Below are positions 1-10,600 of a DNA stretch of 64,000 bases, one piece after another. Below the pieces are notes generated by a model. It saw nothing but the letters and a program-made list of their open reading frames with translations, was not told where the DNA came from and did no database searches. Source of the stretch: Bettongia penicillata ogilbyi (Eukaryota > Chordata > Mammalia > Diprotodontia > Potoroidae). How positions within the stretch are numbered: position 1 is the first letter of the stretch; each line of letters starts with the position of its first letter. The position numbers were made by a program, and so were the translations under genes. The stretch spans positions 4,807,967 to 4,871,966 of the forward strand of contig JAJHZJ010000335.1 of the NCBI GenBank assembly GCA_023548195.1, written 5' to 3'.

Positions 1-370
1 ACCTCTGGGTTTTCATCCCATCCACCAGACTCTCTCTTCCAGAGCACAGTCTTCCATCCTCCAGCAAAAAGAATAAGAAAGAGGGAGGAGGAGGTCTAAC
101 TTTCTCTACCACGGTCCACACCTACGATCTCCCAACCCCACGAGAAGAGGGGAAGGTGCTGCCTTGTATGTCTTCTTGCGGGCCGAGTCAACAAGGCCCA
201 TATGCCATGAACTATTTTGAGTGTTGGAGGAACAAAGACTAAAATGAATCAGTCCCTGCCCTCAGTGAGCTTCCATTTGGGAGGATGGGGCTACATTCTT
301 CTAGTATCTCTTTTCCTCCCTTTCTCCAAATTGGAATCTTTTGGCAAGGTCTTTCTGCTAGATTTGGGGG

Positions 371-535
371 GATCTTAACCTGGTTTGTGCCATAGACCCT
401 TTTGGTAGTCTAAGTGAAACCTTTTTAAAAGTGTAAAATAAAGTACATAGCATTACAGAAGAAACCAATTATATGCAGTTATCAAAACAGTTGGAAAAAA
501 AAGTTCAAGGACCTCAGGTTGAAAACCCTTGTGCT
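371..535 (-). mobile_element. short TIR element, hAT-like MITE, nearly complete copy
   Basis: Read on the minus strand it opens CAACCTGAGGTCC, has GATAACTGCATATAATTGG in the centre and closes with CACAAACCAGGTTAAGAT. The ends are inverted copies of TTAACCT. At least three further copies or pieces lie in the window (22352-23150, 27699-29723, 41504-41683), so this intact one serves as local reference for the two split copies. The superfamily label is inferred from size and ends. Confidence 0.6.
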
Positions 536-1711
536 TGAGGTTTGAAACTTCAACAAACATCTTCCTTTGGCCATTCTGGGCCTCAGGGCTTTTCCTTACA
601 AGTACTGTTGAACTCAGCAGGCTTGATCCTGTCCACACTGCTACAGAATGTGCCAAACGTTGTCCCATTGTGTAAACCCCCAAACAACTTCCACCCCAGG
701 GCCAAGACCAGAACCAGCTCTGCTAGGCAAACATCGCGGGACAAAAATCTCTCTTCTGGGGAGTCTGCTCCAAGGAATTCATAAACTTCCCAGGGTTATA
801 GGAGGGAGAGAGTTAAAGGTGGAAGGGACTTCAGAGGTCACCACCCCCACTTTACAGATGAAGAGGGGAAGTGATTTGTCCACAACTAATAAGTAGAAGA
901 GCTGAGATGGAGCTCCTTCCACTGGGCCTAGCTGCTGGGTGCAAGGTAATACCCTTAGGCAACGCCTCAGCAGAAGGACCGAGTTCTGGCACTGATTCCT
1001 CCCAGGAGGTGAACCTGGCTAGTAACGGGAGCCTCCAGGGAGCCACAGGTCCCAGCCTGCAAGCCCTGGCCCCATGGCACAGTCCCGTCAACCTACAGGT
1101 GACACCCTACACCTTGGAAGGCGCTTTCTCTTCAACACAAATAACTGAGTCCTTCAAAATTCCAAAAGAAATGTCCTAACATCACATTAGAGCCCCCTAA
1201 CTAACCCTGGGAGACAGTTATCTTTATTTCGCAAATGAGGCCACGGAGGTTCAGAAAGTTTCTGTGATTTTCCCAGGGCCTCCAACTACAAAGTATCGGA
1301 GGGAGGATTGTGAACCAGTTCAGGCCTCAGTCATCCTACCACCCTGCCTCTCTGTGGATCTGGGTCTGGACTGAAGGCCTCCCCTAGACACCTGCTGCCC
1401 CCCAAGAAACAAATCAGGGACAATGATGTTAGAATCCAAGTGTGCTGGGTGCCCCTCTCTTCTGTTTCCTGAGGAGGGGTATCTCAAGTGCTTACTCTCA
1501 GGGCTCAGCGGCTCACCACTGGGTGCCCAGAGTCACTGACCACCGGAAGACTGGGCCCCGTTTGCAGTGAGGGGGTGCTGAGAAATCCGTGCTGGGGCCA
1601 GTCACCAGGCAGGATGGGCACTTCCCGGGGCACTGTGCCAGGGCAGCTTCCTGCTTCCAGCAGGAGCGCCCCGGGTCTAACCACAGGCACTCACAGAGCT
1701 CCTGCTGTGAG

Positions 1712-1777
1712 CAGGCACCCAGGCCGAGCCCCAGGCACCGAGGCCCGGCCCCAGGCACCCAGGTCGAGCCCCAGGCC
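1712..1777 (+). repeat. 20-bp minisatellite, about 3.3 copies
   Basis: Units CAGGCACCCAGGCCGAGCCC, CAGGCACCGAGGCCCGGCCC and CAGGCACCCAGGTCGAGCCC start at 1712, 1732 and 1752, with a partial fourth. It lies in GC-rich DNA some 0.5 kb upstream of the ACP2 start codon. Confidence 0.85.
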
Positions 1778-1849
1778 AGTGGTAGAAAAGGCGACTCTCG
1801 CCCTCCAGGGGACAACGGACGTGGAAGGGTTCGAAGCGCTTAGCCAACA

Positions 1850-2750
1850 CTCCCTCTTGCAGGCCCAAGCAGCCAATCCAGGCCATTCCGGCTCCGCCGG
1901 CCGGCTTCTCCAGACTTGGGGCTTTTGTCTAAGGCCGGGCGCCGGCTCGCTCACCCAACCCGGGCGGCCGACCGGCCTGGCGCTGTCTTTATGGGAGAAG
2001 CGAGTCGCCCAGGGGTACGGGGGTAGGATTCGAACCGGTAATCGGCCTCGCGCCTTCCGCCGCGCTCCGCCTCCAGGGGGCGCTGTTCGCGGCTGCCCCT
2101 CCTCCAGTACGAGGGAGCGCATTTAGGGTTCTCGGCGCCCTTTCCCACGCTCCTCCGCCCCGCTGGTCACTTTCTTCCTTCTCCCTTAACAAAGATGGCT
2201 GCGCGGGCGCTTCCTGCGGGAGCTCAGGTCCGCGCGTCCGGGCGGCTTCGGCGACGCCGCGGCTAAGGTTCCGGGCTCGCGGGAGCCTCAGGAGACGACG
2301 GCGGCGATGGCGGCCGGACGGTCAGGCAGCCGCGGCCGGGAATCTCCGCTGCCGCTGCTCCTCCTGCTGCTGCTGCTGCCGAGGCCGCCCGCTCAGGCCC
2401 GGAATCTCCGCTTCGTGATTTTGGTGCTGAAGTCGGGGGGCGCAGGGACGGGATCCATGCGGGGCCGAGTGGCTGTTGGGCTGGCTCGGGTTGGGAGGAG
2501 GCTCCAGAGCTCCGGGGGCAGGGGGTCTCCGGGCCGGAGCCGAGGGGAGAGGCTTTAGGGGCGTCACGACCCCCCCGCCCCCCCGGCACTCGGTGACGGA
2601 GACCGCGAGGGCAGGACTTCGATGCGGGCTGAAGGGCGCGGGGCGCACGGGTGGGGTCGGGTTGGGCAAGCGGGCGCAGGCAGTGAGGGGCCGTGGGCGC
2701 TTTCCTCCTTCCTTCCTCAGCTGTACCGACACGGAGACCGCTCCCCGGTC
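1850..2750 (+). promoter_or_regulatory. ACP2: CpG-island promoter of ACP2
   Basis: GC- and CpG-dense block that spans the ACP2 start codon and first intron. It includes a CTCF-like site (2070-2085) and AACAAAGATGGC-type sequence with a YY1-like AAGATGGC core just before the first exon. No TATA box is placed suitably. This is typical of a housekeeping lysosomal gene. The exact transcription start cannot be set from sequence. Confidence 0.6.
2070..2085 (+). promoter_or_regulatory. candidate CTCF-binding motif upstream of ACP2
   Basis: CCTCCAGGGGGCGCTG matches the CTCF core CCASYAGRKGGCRS at 13 of 14 positions, on the plus strand and inside an unmethylated-type CpG island. Occupancy is inference. 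Confidence 0.6.
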
Positions 2751-5700
2751 AAGGCCTACCCGAAGGACCCCTATCAGGAGGGACAGTGGCCCCAGGGCTT
2801 TGGCCAGCTAACCAAGGTTTGTCCCGGCCTTCCCTTGAACCTGGGCTCCAGGGCGCAGAGCCTTAGAACGGTTTCCCTTGTAACCCTGCGCGTTTTGTTT
2901 TATGCCGTACAGGGCTCTGTAGGTTTCCCCAAAGTGCCCCAAGGCATGCCCTAGATGCCAAAAAAATGATAATAATGGTTAAGAACCCATGTGCTGGGTA
3001 CGGCTGCCTGTAGCGCAGAGCTCGAGGATCCGCTGCCCCTCATCCAGCTCCCTCCACCTTGCTGGATTCCACATCTGGCTGGACCGATTGACTAGGGATG
3101 CTGATCCACTCAGCATCAGTCCTTCCCTGGGCAGAATTAGAGACCAGCCTTCTAAGGTTCCCAGGCTTTACCAACGCTTGGGTCTGCCTGCAGGAGGGGA
3201 TGCTCCAGCACTGGGAGCTGGGCCAGGCTTTACGGCGGCGCTACCAGGGCTTCCTCAATGCCTCCTACCACCGGGAAGAGGTGAGTCTAGGGATCCAGAC
3301 GCGGAGGTTCTGGGAGGGCTTCTGCCTCTCTCTGCTTGGCACCACCTGGGGGAGATTTTCCAGTATGAGGAGGAGAGAGCTCTATAGGCTCACTGCTCGT
3401 TCAGGCCTCGAGGGGAGGGAGCATTTCCATCCATGTGGCTCCAGACCAGGAAGGAAAGTTACCAAGCACCACCACCTCTGAGAAGGAAACCTCCGCCCTG
3501 GGAAGGTTAATCAGAGCCACTTGATCTGCTCTCGGGTGCCCTGGGGGATTCCCTCTGCCTCCCTGGCCACAGCTGGTGGTTGTGAGCCAAGGGCTAGGTG
3601 AACCAACCACAAGCCCTAAGGAAATGTGAGTTGTGAGTGCAGCTGGTCCAGGCACCATACCCTAAAGGCAGTGTCTACCCCAGGTTCTCTGGTGTTGCTC
3701 CACTCTCCCAAAATGCTCTATCTTTCCCGGCTGCTTCTCTTATCACAGTAGTCCAAGGCCCTGAGTGCCTCCAGCTGCTGGGAGGCCTGCTGCCCCAAGG
3801 GCCAAAGGCCTTTCCCAGCCACTCTGACAGAGGTTTGCTCACTGTTTTCCTTGGCAGGTTTACATTCGGAGCACAGACTTTGATCGTACCCTTATGAGTG
3901 CTGAGGCCAACCTGGCTGGACTCTTCCCTGTTGAGGGGGCGCAGTCTTTTAATCCAAATATCACATGGCAGCCTATCCCTGTCCATACTGTCCCTGAGGC
4001 CCAGGATAAGGTGAGGCTGACTGTCCCTTTGCCTATAAGGACACTCCTTCTTCCTTATTTCACCAGTCACTGATCCTTGCCCTGCTCTGCCCCCCTGGCT
4101 ACAGCTGCTGAAGTTCCCACTGGGCCCTTGTCCTCGGTTTGAGCAGCTACAGAATGAGACTCGCCAGACTCCTGAATACCAAAATGAGACTGCTCAGAAT
4201 GCTGTAAGTGGGGCTGAAGGTAGCAGGGAGTCATGATGCCATCAGCCTACAGGAAACAGGGCGACCATGACCACCTCTGGTTTACCTTCACAGCAATTTC
4301 TGGAGATGGTCGCTAATGAGACAGGTGTCACGGATCTGACACTAGAGACAGCCTGGAACATCTATGACACTCTTTTCTGTGAGGTGTGCAGACCACAGAC
4401 CCCAGGGTTCCTCCTCCAGGGTCATTAATCACAGGCCCTGCGGAAGGGAAGAGGCCTCCCACCACCTACTGAGGCATATTAGGGGAGCGGACACAACTTC
4501 CCCTCCCAGGGCTGAAGGAGAACCTCCGAATGGGAAATGGTTTCCTAACCATCAGCAGTTCTTATGTGACTCCATTTTGCTGAGTCAGACTGTCTGTATG
4601 GAAGCTTCCTCTCCTTGTCTGCCCCACCACCCAATCCTCAGACATTATGGCTGCCACCCTGGTCCCCGGAGATATCTTTCTCCTCTTTCCCCTCCCCTCC
4701 CACATAAATGCATGTACACACATAGCCATTTGCCCATTTGGGATCCCTGGGCTCCTTCTAACCCACCTTGCGTTAACCTACCCATATGGTATACAGCAAA
4801 CTCATGACCTGCCCTTACCGACCTGGGCCTCGCCCCAGACCATGCAGCACCTTAGACAGCTCAAGGATCTCAGCTTCCGGTTCCTTTTTGGGATGTACCA
4901 GCCAAAAGAGAAGGCCCGGCTTCAGGGAGGTGAGTGACAAGGAAGGCATACCACTCTCCTCACAATCCCTCCAAAGCTCCCCTGGTGTCTGGCTTCTGTG
5001 ACCAGACTCCTCTGCCAGCACCTAGGGCTTCCACTTTGTCATATGTAAGTCCCATCTTCACAGAGCTGCTCATCTTTCCCATCCATTTCTTCATCTCTGA
5101 AGAGCGAATTAGTTGGGTTCCTTTCTGCCCTAAACAAAGGAATTAAGGACCCGTTCAGAGAGCCTCTTTTGGTTGTTCAGTCACGTTCAACTCTTCATGA
5201 CCCCATTTGAGGTTTTCTTGGCAGATATACTCAAATGGTTTGCCCTTGTCTTCTTCAGCTTAGATGAGGAAACTGAGGCAAGCAGGGTGAAGTCACTTGC
5301 CTGGGCTCACATAGCTAGTGTCTGAAGCCAGATTTGAACTTAGGAAGATAAGTCGTCCTGACTCCAGATCCAGCACTTGTATCAACTGTGCCACCTAGCT
5401 GCTTCTCAGCCTTAGATTATCCCAAATAAATAAAAGTGGGCAGGACCCACTTTGGTACAGGTACAAGAATAGATAATCCTGTGACCATGGACCTTGCCTG
5501 TCAAAGGCATCTGAGTCACCTCTTGGGGGCTGCCTCAGTGTACTCCAGGTACTTTCTCATGGACTCATCACTGACTAAAGCCATATATAGTTGAGCAGGT
5601 TGTCTCACTGAAGCCCATGTTGCCTTTTGAGATCATAAACTATTCAAAGGCAGGGACTGTGCTTTTAATACTTTAAATATTTTCTTTGAAATCCTAGTTA

Positions 5701-6663
5701 TCTGGTTAAATTGGTAGCTGGGCTCAGATGAAGGAGTTCTTCTAGAGGGTGAGGATCCTCTGATGGCCACAAGCAGTCACTCAACATTCCCTAGTGTGTT
5801 TTCTTTCAGGGGTCCTTCTAGCAGAGATTCGAAAGAACCTCACATGGGCAGCCTCAGCTTCCCAGCATCCAAAGCTGCTGGTCTACTCTGCGGTGAGCCA
5901 ACTGTTTAACCCATGTTTTCTCACCCATAGTTGACCCCCACTTTCCTAGACTCTCTATTCCTTGGCCATTTGGGGATGCCAGCAGGAAAGGCCCTCCCCA
6001 CTGGGGGTGTGTGAGTAAGGGCCGTCAGGAATGAAACGGCCTTCTTCTTACAGCATGACACCACACTAGTGGCACTGCAGATGGCTCTGGACATCTACAA
6101 TGGAGAACAAGCTCCTTATGCCTCCTGCCACATGTTTGAACTTTACCAAGAAGACGATGGGTGAGTAGGCCTGGCTTTCTGGTAAATCCCCAAAGATAGA
6201 GGTTGGAAGGGGCGGGATGGTCCCCAGCTTGCCAGCTCAGTCTGGAGATAGGGCTTTCCTGCTGCCCTCAGGAACTTTTCTGTGGAGATGTATTTCCGGA
6301 ATGACAGCACCAAGGCTCCGTGGCCCCTGGCCCTGCTCGGCTGCTCCCAGCGTTGCCCCCTCCCAGACTTCCTACGCCTCACTCTGCCCCTGGTGCCAGA
6401 GGACTGGGAACAGGAGTGCCAGGGGACAAGCAGTGTCACAGACACAGGTGAGCCCTGGACCATTCTCTTGTCATCTCACACAGAGGGTCTCCTGTCCCCT
6501 TAAGACCTCACTCCTCTTCCTGTCCTCAGAGGTGATCGTGGCGCTGGCCGTGTGTGGCTCCATCCTGTCCTTGCTCATCCTGTTACTTCTCACAGTCCTG
6601 TTCCGAATGCAGGCCCAGCCTCCAGGGTACCGCCATGTTGCTGATGGGGAAGACCATGCCTGA
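2307..6663 (+). CDS. ACP2: lysosomal acid phosphatase 2 (complete, 11 coding exons)
   Basis: Histidine acid phosphatase that hydrolyses phosphomonoesters in lysosomes; made as a type I membrane precursor. Coding exons: 2307-2423, 2721-2816, 3194-3280, 3858-4010, 4105-4203, 4294-4383, 4797-4929, 5810-5892, 6054-6160, 6272-6447, 6530-6663. All have AG/GT borders and phases join to 424 aa (human about 423). Residues 1-31 form a leucine-rich signal peptide. Catalytic RHGDRSP starts at residue 42 and the second catalytic pair HD is at 287-288 ([10 protein letters not shown]). N-glycosylation sequons include NAS, NIT, several NET, NLT and NFS. A transmembrane helix spans about 382-405, followed by a 19-residue tail with PPGYRHV, the tyrosine endocytosis signal known in this protein. 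The start is the first ATG in the CpG island and gives the signal peptide directly. Convergent with DDB2. Identification is very secure from many near-identical blocks. Confidence 0.97.
5171..5405 (-). mobile_element. MAR1-type marsupial SINE in ACP2 intron 7
   Basis: Contains TTGTTCAGTCACGTTCAACT, CATGACCCCATTTGAGGTTT and GCCACCTAGCTGC, the ends of the abundant marsupial tRNA-derived CORE-SINE. The tRNA-like head reads on the minus strand (GCAGCTAGGTGGC). Confidence 0.75.
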
Positions 6664-7195
6664 CAACCACTAGACCCCCTCCCTACAGCCTTGTGGAGGA
6701 GGTGGGCTGGCCCCTTGCCTCCTGCCTCTTCCCATTCATGACAGGAGGCCTTTAGCCCGACTGCCCTTTGATTGTGCCCAGGCTAGGGAAGCCAGTTTGA
6801 TGCAGAGACATAAGCCCTGACCCCAGTACCCTCCTCCCTCAGCATTTCTGAGCAGGTGCGTGAGGCCTGGTCTTCTCCCTGCCGGTCCTGGGGGGCAGGA
6901 CAGCGCAGCAGCAATGTGTTCCATGCTAGGTAAGTATCTAGTGCTCAGATGAAAGGAGTCCTTTGGTCAGTCCGGAGTGGTTCTGGGTACTACTTTGTGC
7001 AGCAGCCTGGAAGCTTTGGCACATGGCTCACAGGACATTCTATCCAGACTCCCCCACCCCCATGCCTCTTTAGTCAGTCTTCTCTTCCTGCCCTCAAGGC
7101 AGGGGTCACAGCCCCAATTCTTTGAGGTTGGGAGCCTCAGGGTTAGTTGCTGCTGTTTCCACTTCTCTGAATCCTGAGCTGGCTTGAAGAGTGTA

Positions 7196-7201
7196 TATAA
7201 A
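7196..7201 (+). terminator. ACP2: possible variant poly(A) signal of ACP2
   Basis: No AATAAA or ATTAAA was found on the plus strand between the ACP2 stop (6663) and the DDB2 3' end. TATAAA at 7196-7201, followed by a G-rich run, is the best variant hexamer seen. It would give a 3'UTR of about 550 bases. Confidence 0.3.
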
Positions 7202-7253
7202 GAGATGGGGGAGGGGGGAGGAGAGCACAGGCACATCCGGGGCGCAGAAGACC

Positions 7254-7287
7254 CGGGTCCTAGGCAAACGCGGGTCCTAGGCAAACG
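7254..7287 (+). repeat. perfect 17-bp tandem duplication
   Basis: CGGGTCCTAGGCAAACG occurs twice without mismatch at 7254-7270 and 7271-7287, between the convergent ACP2 and DDB2 3' ends. Confidence 0.9.
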
Positions 7288-7466
7288 CAGGTTGTGAACT
7301 AGACAGCTCTGGGCTGTAGCCCGGAAGGGACGAAGGTGGACTCCAAGGGGAATGAAAGTGTTGGAACTCTCCATGTTGTTTCTTGTGTCTTTGTGGGGAG
7401 GAAAATGGCCTCTTCTTTCACCAAGCTCTGCCTAGAGAACCCAGAGAGCTTCCAAGTGGATATAAC

Positions 7467-7472
7467 TTTATT
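7467..7472 (-). terminator. DDB2: poly(A) signal of DDB2
   Basis: TTTATT on the plus strand reads AATAAA on the minus strand, about 145 bases past the DDB2 stop at 7615. It gives a short 3'UTR and is the only canonical signal in the interval. Confidence 0.8.
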
Positions 7473-7614
7473 GACACTTAAGAGTGAGAACAACTCAAAT
7501 CAACCTGCAGCCTGGCAGCCAGATACAGGGAAGCCTGAGTGGGCTCCTGGAGCCTTCCCTTTGGGCTTGGCTCTCACACACCCTTCTAGGCACAGATGCT
7601 CTTCCTGCTGTCTG

Positions 7615-10600
7615 CTAATTTGGGCCTGGTCTGTTTCGAGGGGAGGGCTGGTGGGTTGACCGGCTCCTCCCTAGTCCTTGTTCGTTCATTGCCTGGATCA
7701 ACCCCTCCTGCTTCCTTCTCACAGCCTCCTCTGGGCTCCAGATGAGAATGTTGTAACCTGGGATAGGGAGAAAGACCTTGTTGTTCCTAGCCTCTCCAGG
7801 CACTTTGGGGCTGGCCCCCTGAAGCCAGACAAGGCTGGTTAGGAACACTGCTAGCAAGGTCCCTATTTCTGGGCTGACCAAGTGGGAGAACTCAGGTTAG
7901 CACCTCTTCTCACTAAGCTGGAGGAGAACTCTGGTGTACTCACCCATTGCAGAGGCCAATGTGTCTCCCATGGGATTAAACTTGTTTAGCTACGAAGAAG
8001 ATAAGAAAAGGTGAGGGTGATGCAAGAGTGCCCAGGGGCCTTTTGGAATCCCCACCCAGAACATGATCCAGGCCTCACCGAGATGATGCCAGGGCAGTCT
8101 GGGTCATATAGCTGACATGTCATCTTCCCTGAGTTCCCATCAAATAAATCAATCGTCCGAGGCTCATCAAGGGTGAAACCTGCAAAATTGGGGTCTGGAT
8201 AGCGACCCACCACGATGAGGTCATAACGCGGGTGCCATGTTGCCTGGGAGAGGATAGGGTGGTGATGAGAGGGCTTAGAACCTTGGCCCTTCAACAGGCA
8301 TGGCAATCATGGTCCATTTGATGGAGATAAGAAGATAAACACGCGGAGCCAGTCACGTACATGGTGGATAATCCAAGGCTGGTTTTCACCAACTGCCTGA
8401 AACATTTTTGGCCTGGCCATCTCCCTCTACTGTGAGTTGGTATGTAGTAAGGACATACAGACTACTTTTAGTCAAATCATTAGGGGAAGGGAGGGGGATG
8501 ATGGCAGCGTACCTATAGAAAAGAGAAATGTTCTGGACAATTAAGACAGTGCTGAATCTAGAATCAGATTAAATCTAGTGTCCCTGTACAAGCAAAGACT
8601 CACATATTAAATATATGGAGACATAAAGTCTAAGAGTGGCTGAAAGAGCAGGGAATAGGTATGGTTAAAACAGGAAAGAATTCAGCAGACAAAGGAGAAG
8701 TGGAGTGCATGATACTGGAAGCACACTACCTGTTACTGGCTAGTGTGCTTGCTAGGGGGGGCAAGCAAGCTGAGAAGGAGCGAAGCAGAAAGGAGCTGTC
8801 TGGTCAAAGGGCCTCAAGATACACTCAGGAAAGCTTAGATTTAACCTGAATCGACCAAGAGCCTTCCATGGACTTGAGGGAAACGAACTAGACAGTCCAA
8901 AAGCTGTTCCGAAGAGGCTCTTAATGATCTGAAGAAACGGCACCTAAAAGCCTGAGGGCCTGGCCTAGGGCTGTGGACAAGGCAAGCAAAGGACCGAACT
9001 CGTTTCAGAGGAGAGTCTGCCAAGGATGAGGGGAGGGCCAAGAGGGGTTATCCAGAGTTCTCTTGCTGGGAGCCTGGGGGACCAGGAGAGTGGTGCCAGG
9101 CATGAGGCTGGGCAAAGCAACTGTGCACAAGAGACCACAAACTTCCTCTGAGATGGTGCAAGATTGCTGAGAAGGGCTGTCTGCGGAAGAGATGGGACTG
9201 TAGAGAGCAGAGTCCTCTGCGTACAGTGCCTAAGTAAGAAATGAAAGCAGGGAAAGGGGCTCATACTTGACAGGACGGTGAGAGTCGTTAGCCAGGAGAA
9301 GATAAAAGTACGGGATCACAGGAAGTCACGGCAGAGTTCCAAGGACAGGGCTCCAGAAGGATGACTGGTTTTGGTATTCGAAGGGCAAACCTGACCATTT
9401 CCTTGGCACTAGATTGTTTCCTAGGCCAAACACCTACTGCTACTCACCTTGATGGGCGTGAGGTGCTGGAAGTGGCGATGAGGGTGGGGAATGACATGCT
9501 GGGGAGATGCCCAATGGGAGGCAGAATACACCCGGATCTCGCTGTGCTGGTCAGTGGTCAGGAGTTTGGCGCCATCTGGACTGAAATAAGCTGGACAAGC
9601 ATAGGAGAAACCTGTGTCTTCAAGGAGGTCCCTCAGTGCATCCCCAGATTGCTGCTGTCTCCCTTCCATCCTGTTCCCCAAAAGCCAGTCCCAGTGTGGA
9701 AATCATGAAGAAGCACTCTGGAAACTTCCCGAGAGCTGACTGGGAATGGCTAAAAAGCTCCCAGTGTGAGGGTTTATCCTGTGCCATTTAACTCAAGAGC
9801 CCCAAAGAATGGCTGCCATCTCTGCAGAATGGGAACAGGCTCCCAGCTCCCTCCCTCTCCTCACACCTGAATTGACAGCACGCTCATGAGGCATCCAGTG
9901 GATGAAGGAAGACTTCCCTCTGACTTGGCGCAGGTCCCAGATCTTCACCGTCTGGTCCACTGAAGCTGTGGCCAGCAGCCAGTCACAGAGAGGATTCAGG
10001 GCCACGTTGGTCACCTTCTTTTTGTGAAATCTGAGATTCCAGATCTGCAGAGAAGAAGGGCTTAGCTCAGGTGGAAGGTGCTGAGGATGGAAAAGGGTGC
10101 AAGGCCAGGTTTCTGAGTTCTAGGGAACGAACCTCTTTGCCATCCATGTTCAGCAAGATCACATTGCCCACACTATCTCCTGTGACCACCACACGGCTTT
10201 TGGCAGACACATCCACACTGGTGTACCAGTAGCTGGAGGGAGAAATAGATCAAGTTTCTTCCCCACGTGTTTGAAGTCAGAAACAGAAAGCCTGGAACAC
10301 TGCAGGATTGCTGGGATGTGGCAGATTGGCCAGGACTAAGCATGTGATGCTGCTGCTGTGCTGGTGCTACCAGCGCTCAGTATGGGTCCTGCAGGCTGGC
10401 TCCCTAATATAAGTTAGCCCCTTCCCCACCCTGGAAAGGCAAGAGTAGGAGCCCCAAAACTGGGGGCTCAGGTACGAGTCCTTCCAGAGCTCTGATGGGA
10501 TAAGAAGACAGAGACCCTGGAGGCCCCAGCCAGGCCAGATCCTGCTGCCCACCGGAAACTGCTCAGTCTTCTCAGGAGGACCTGGGTCTCCACTGAGCTC

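Larger units (their letters stand above)
1..2300. other. ACP2 upstream region, no gene seen
   Basis: In human the next gene beyond ACP2 is NR1H3 in divergent orientation, but no NR1H3 coding exon is recognisable here on either strand. The stretch holds a TIR element (371-535), MIR/CORE-SINE-like remnants around 815-900 and 1200-1320 (patterns such as ACAGATGA followed by GAAGTGATTTGTCC), a 20-bp minisatellite at 1712-1777 and, from about 1850, the ACP2 CpG island. Open frames in 1490-2130 follow GC content and have no protein-like features. Confidence 0.6.

Noticed and set aside
2028..2042. tRNA T-arm-like GGTTCGAATCC on the minus strand
   Set aside because: Only the loop fits; the T-stem has mismatches and no D-arm, anticodon arm or acceptor stem can be built around it.
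1..2300. NR1H3 coding exons expected upstream of ACP2
   Set aside because: No zinc-finger or ligand-binding exon of this nuclear receptor is readable on the minus strand; the gene must start beyond the window or its first exons here are noncoding.
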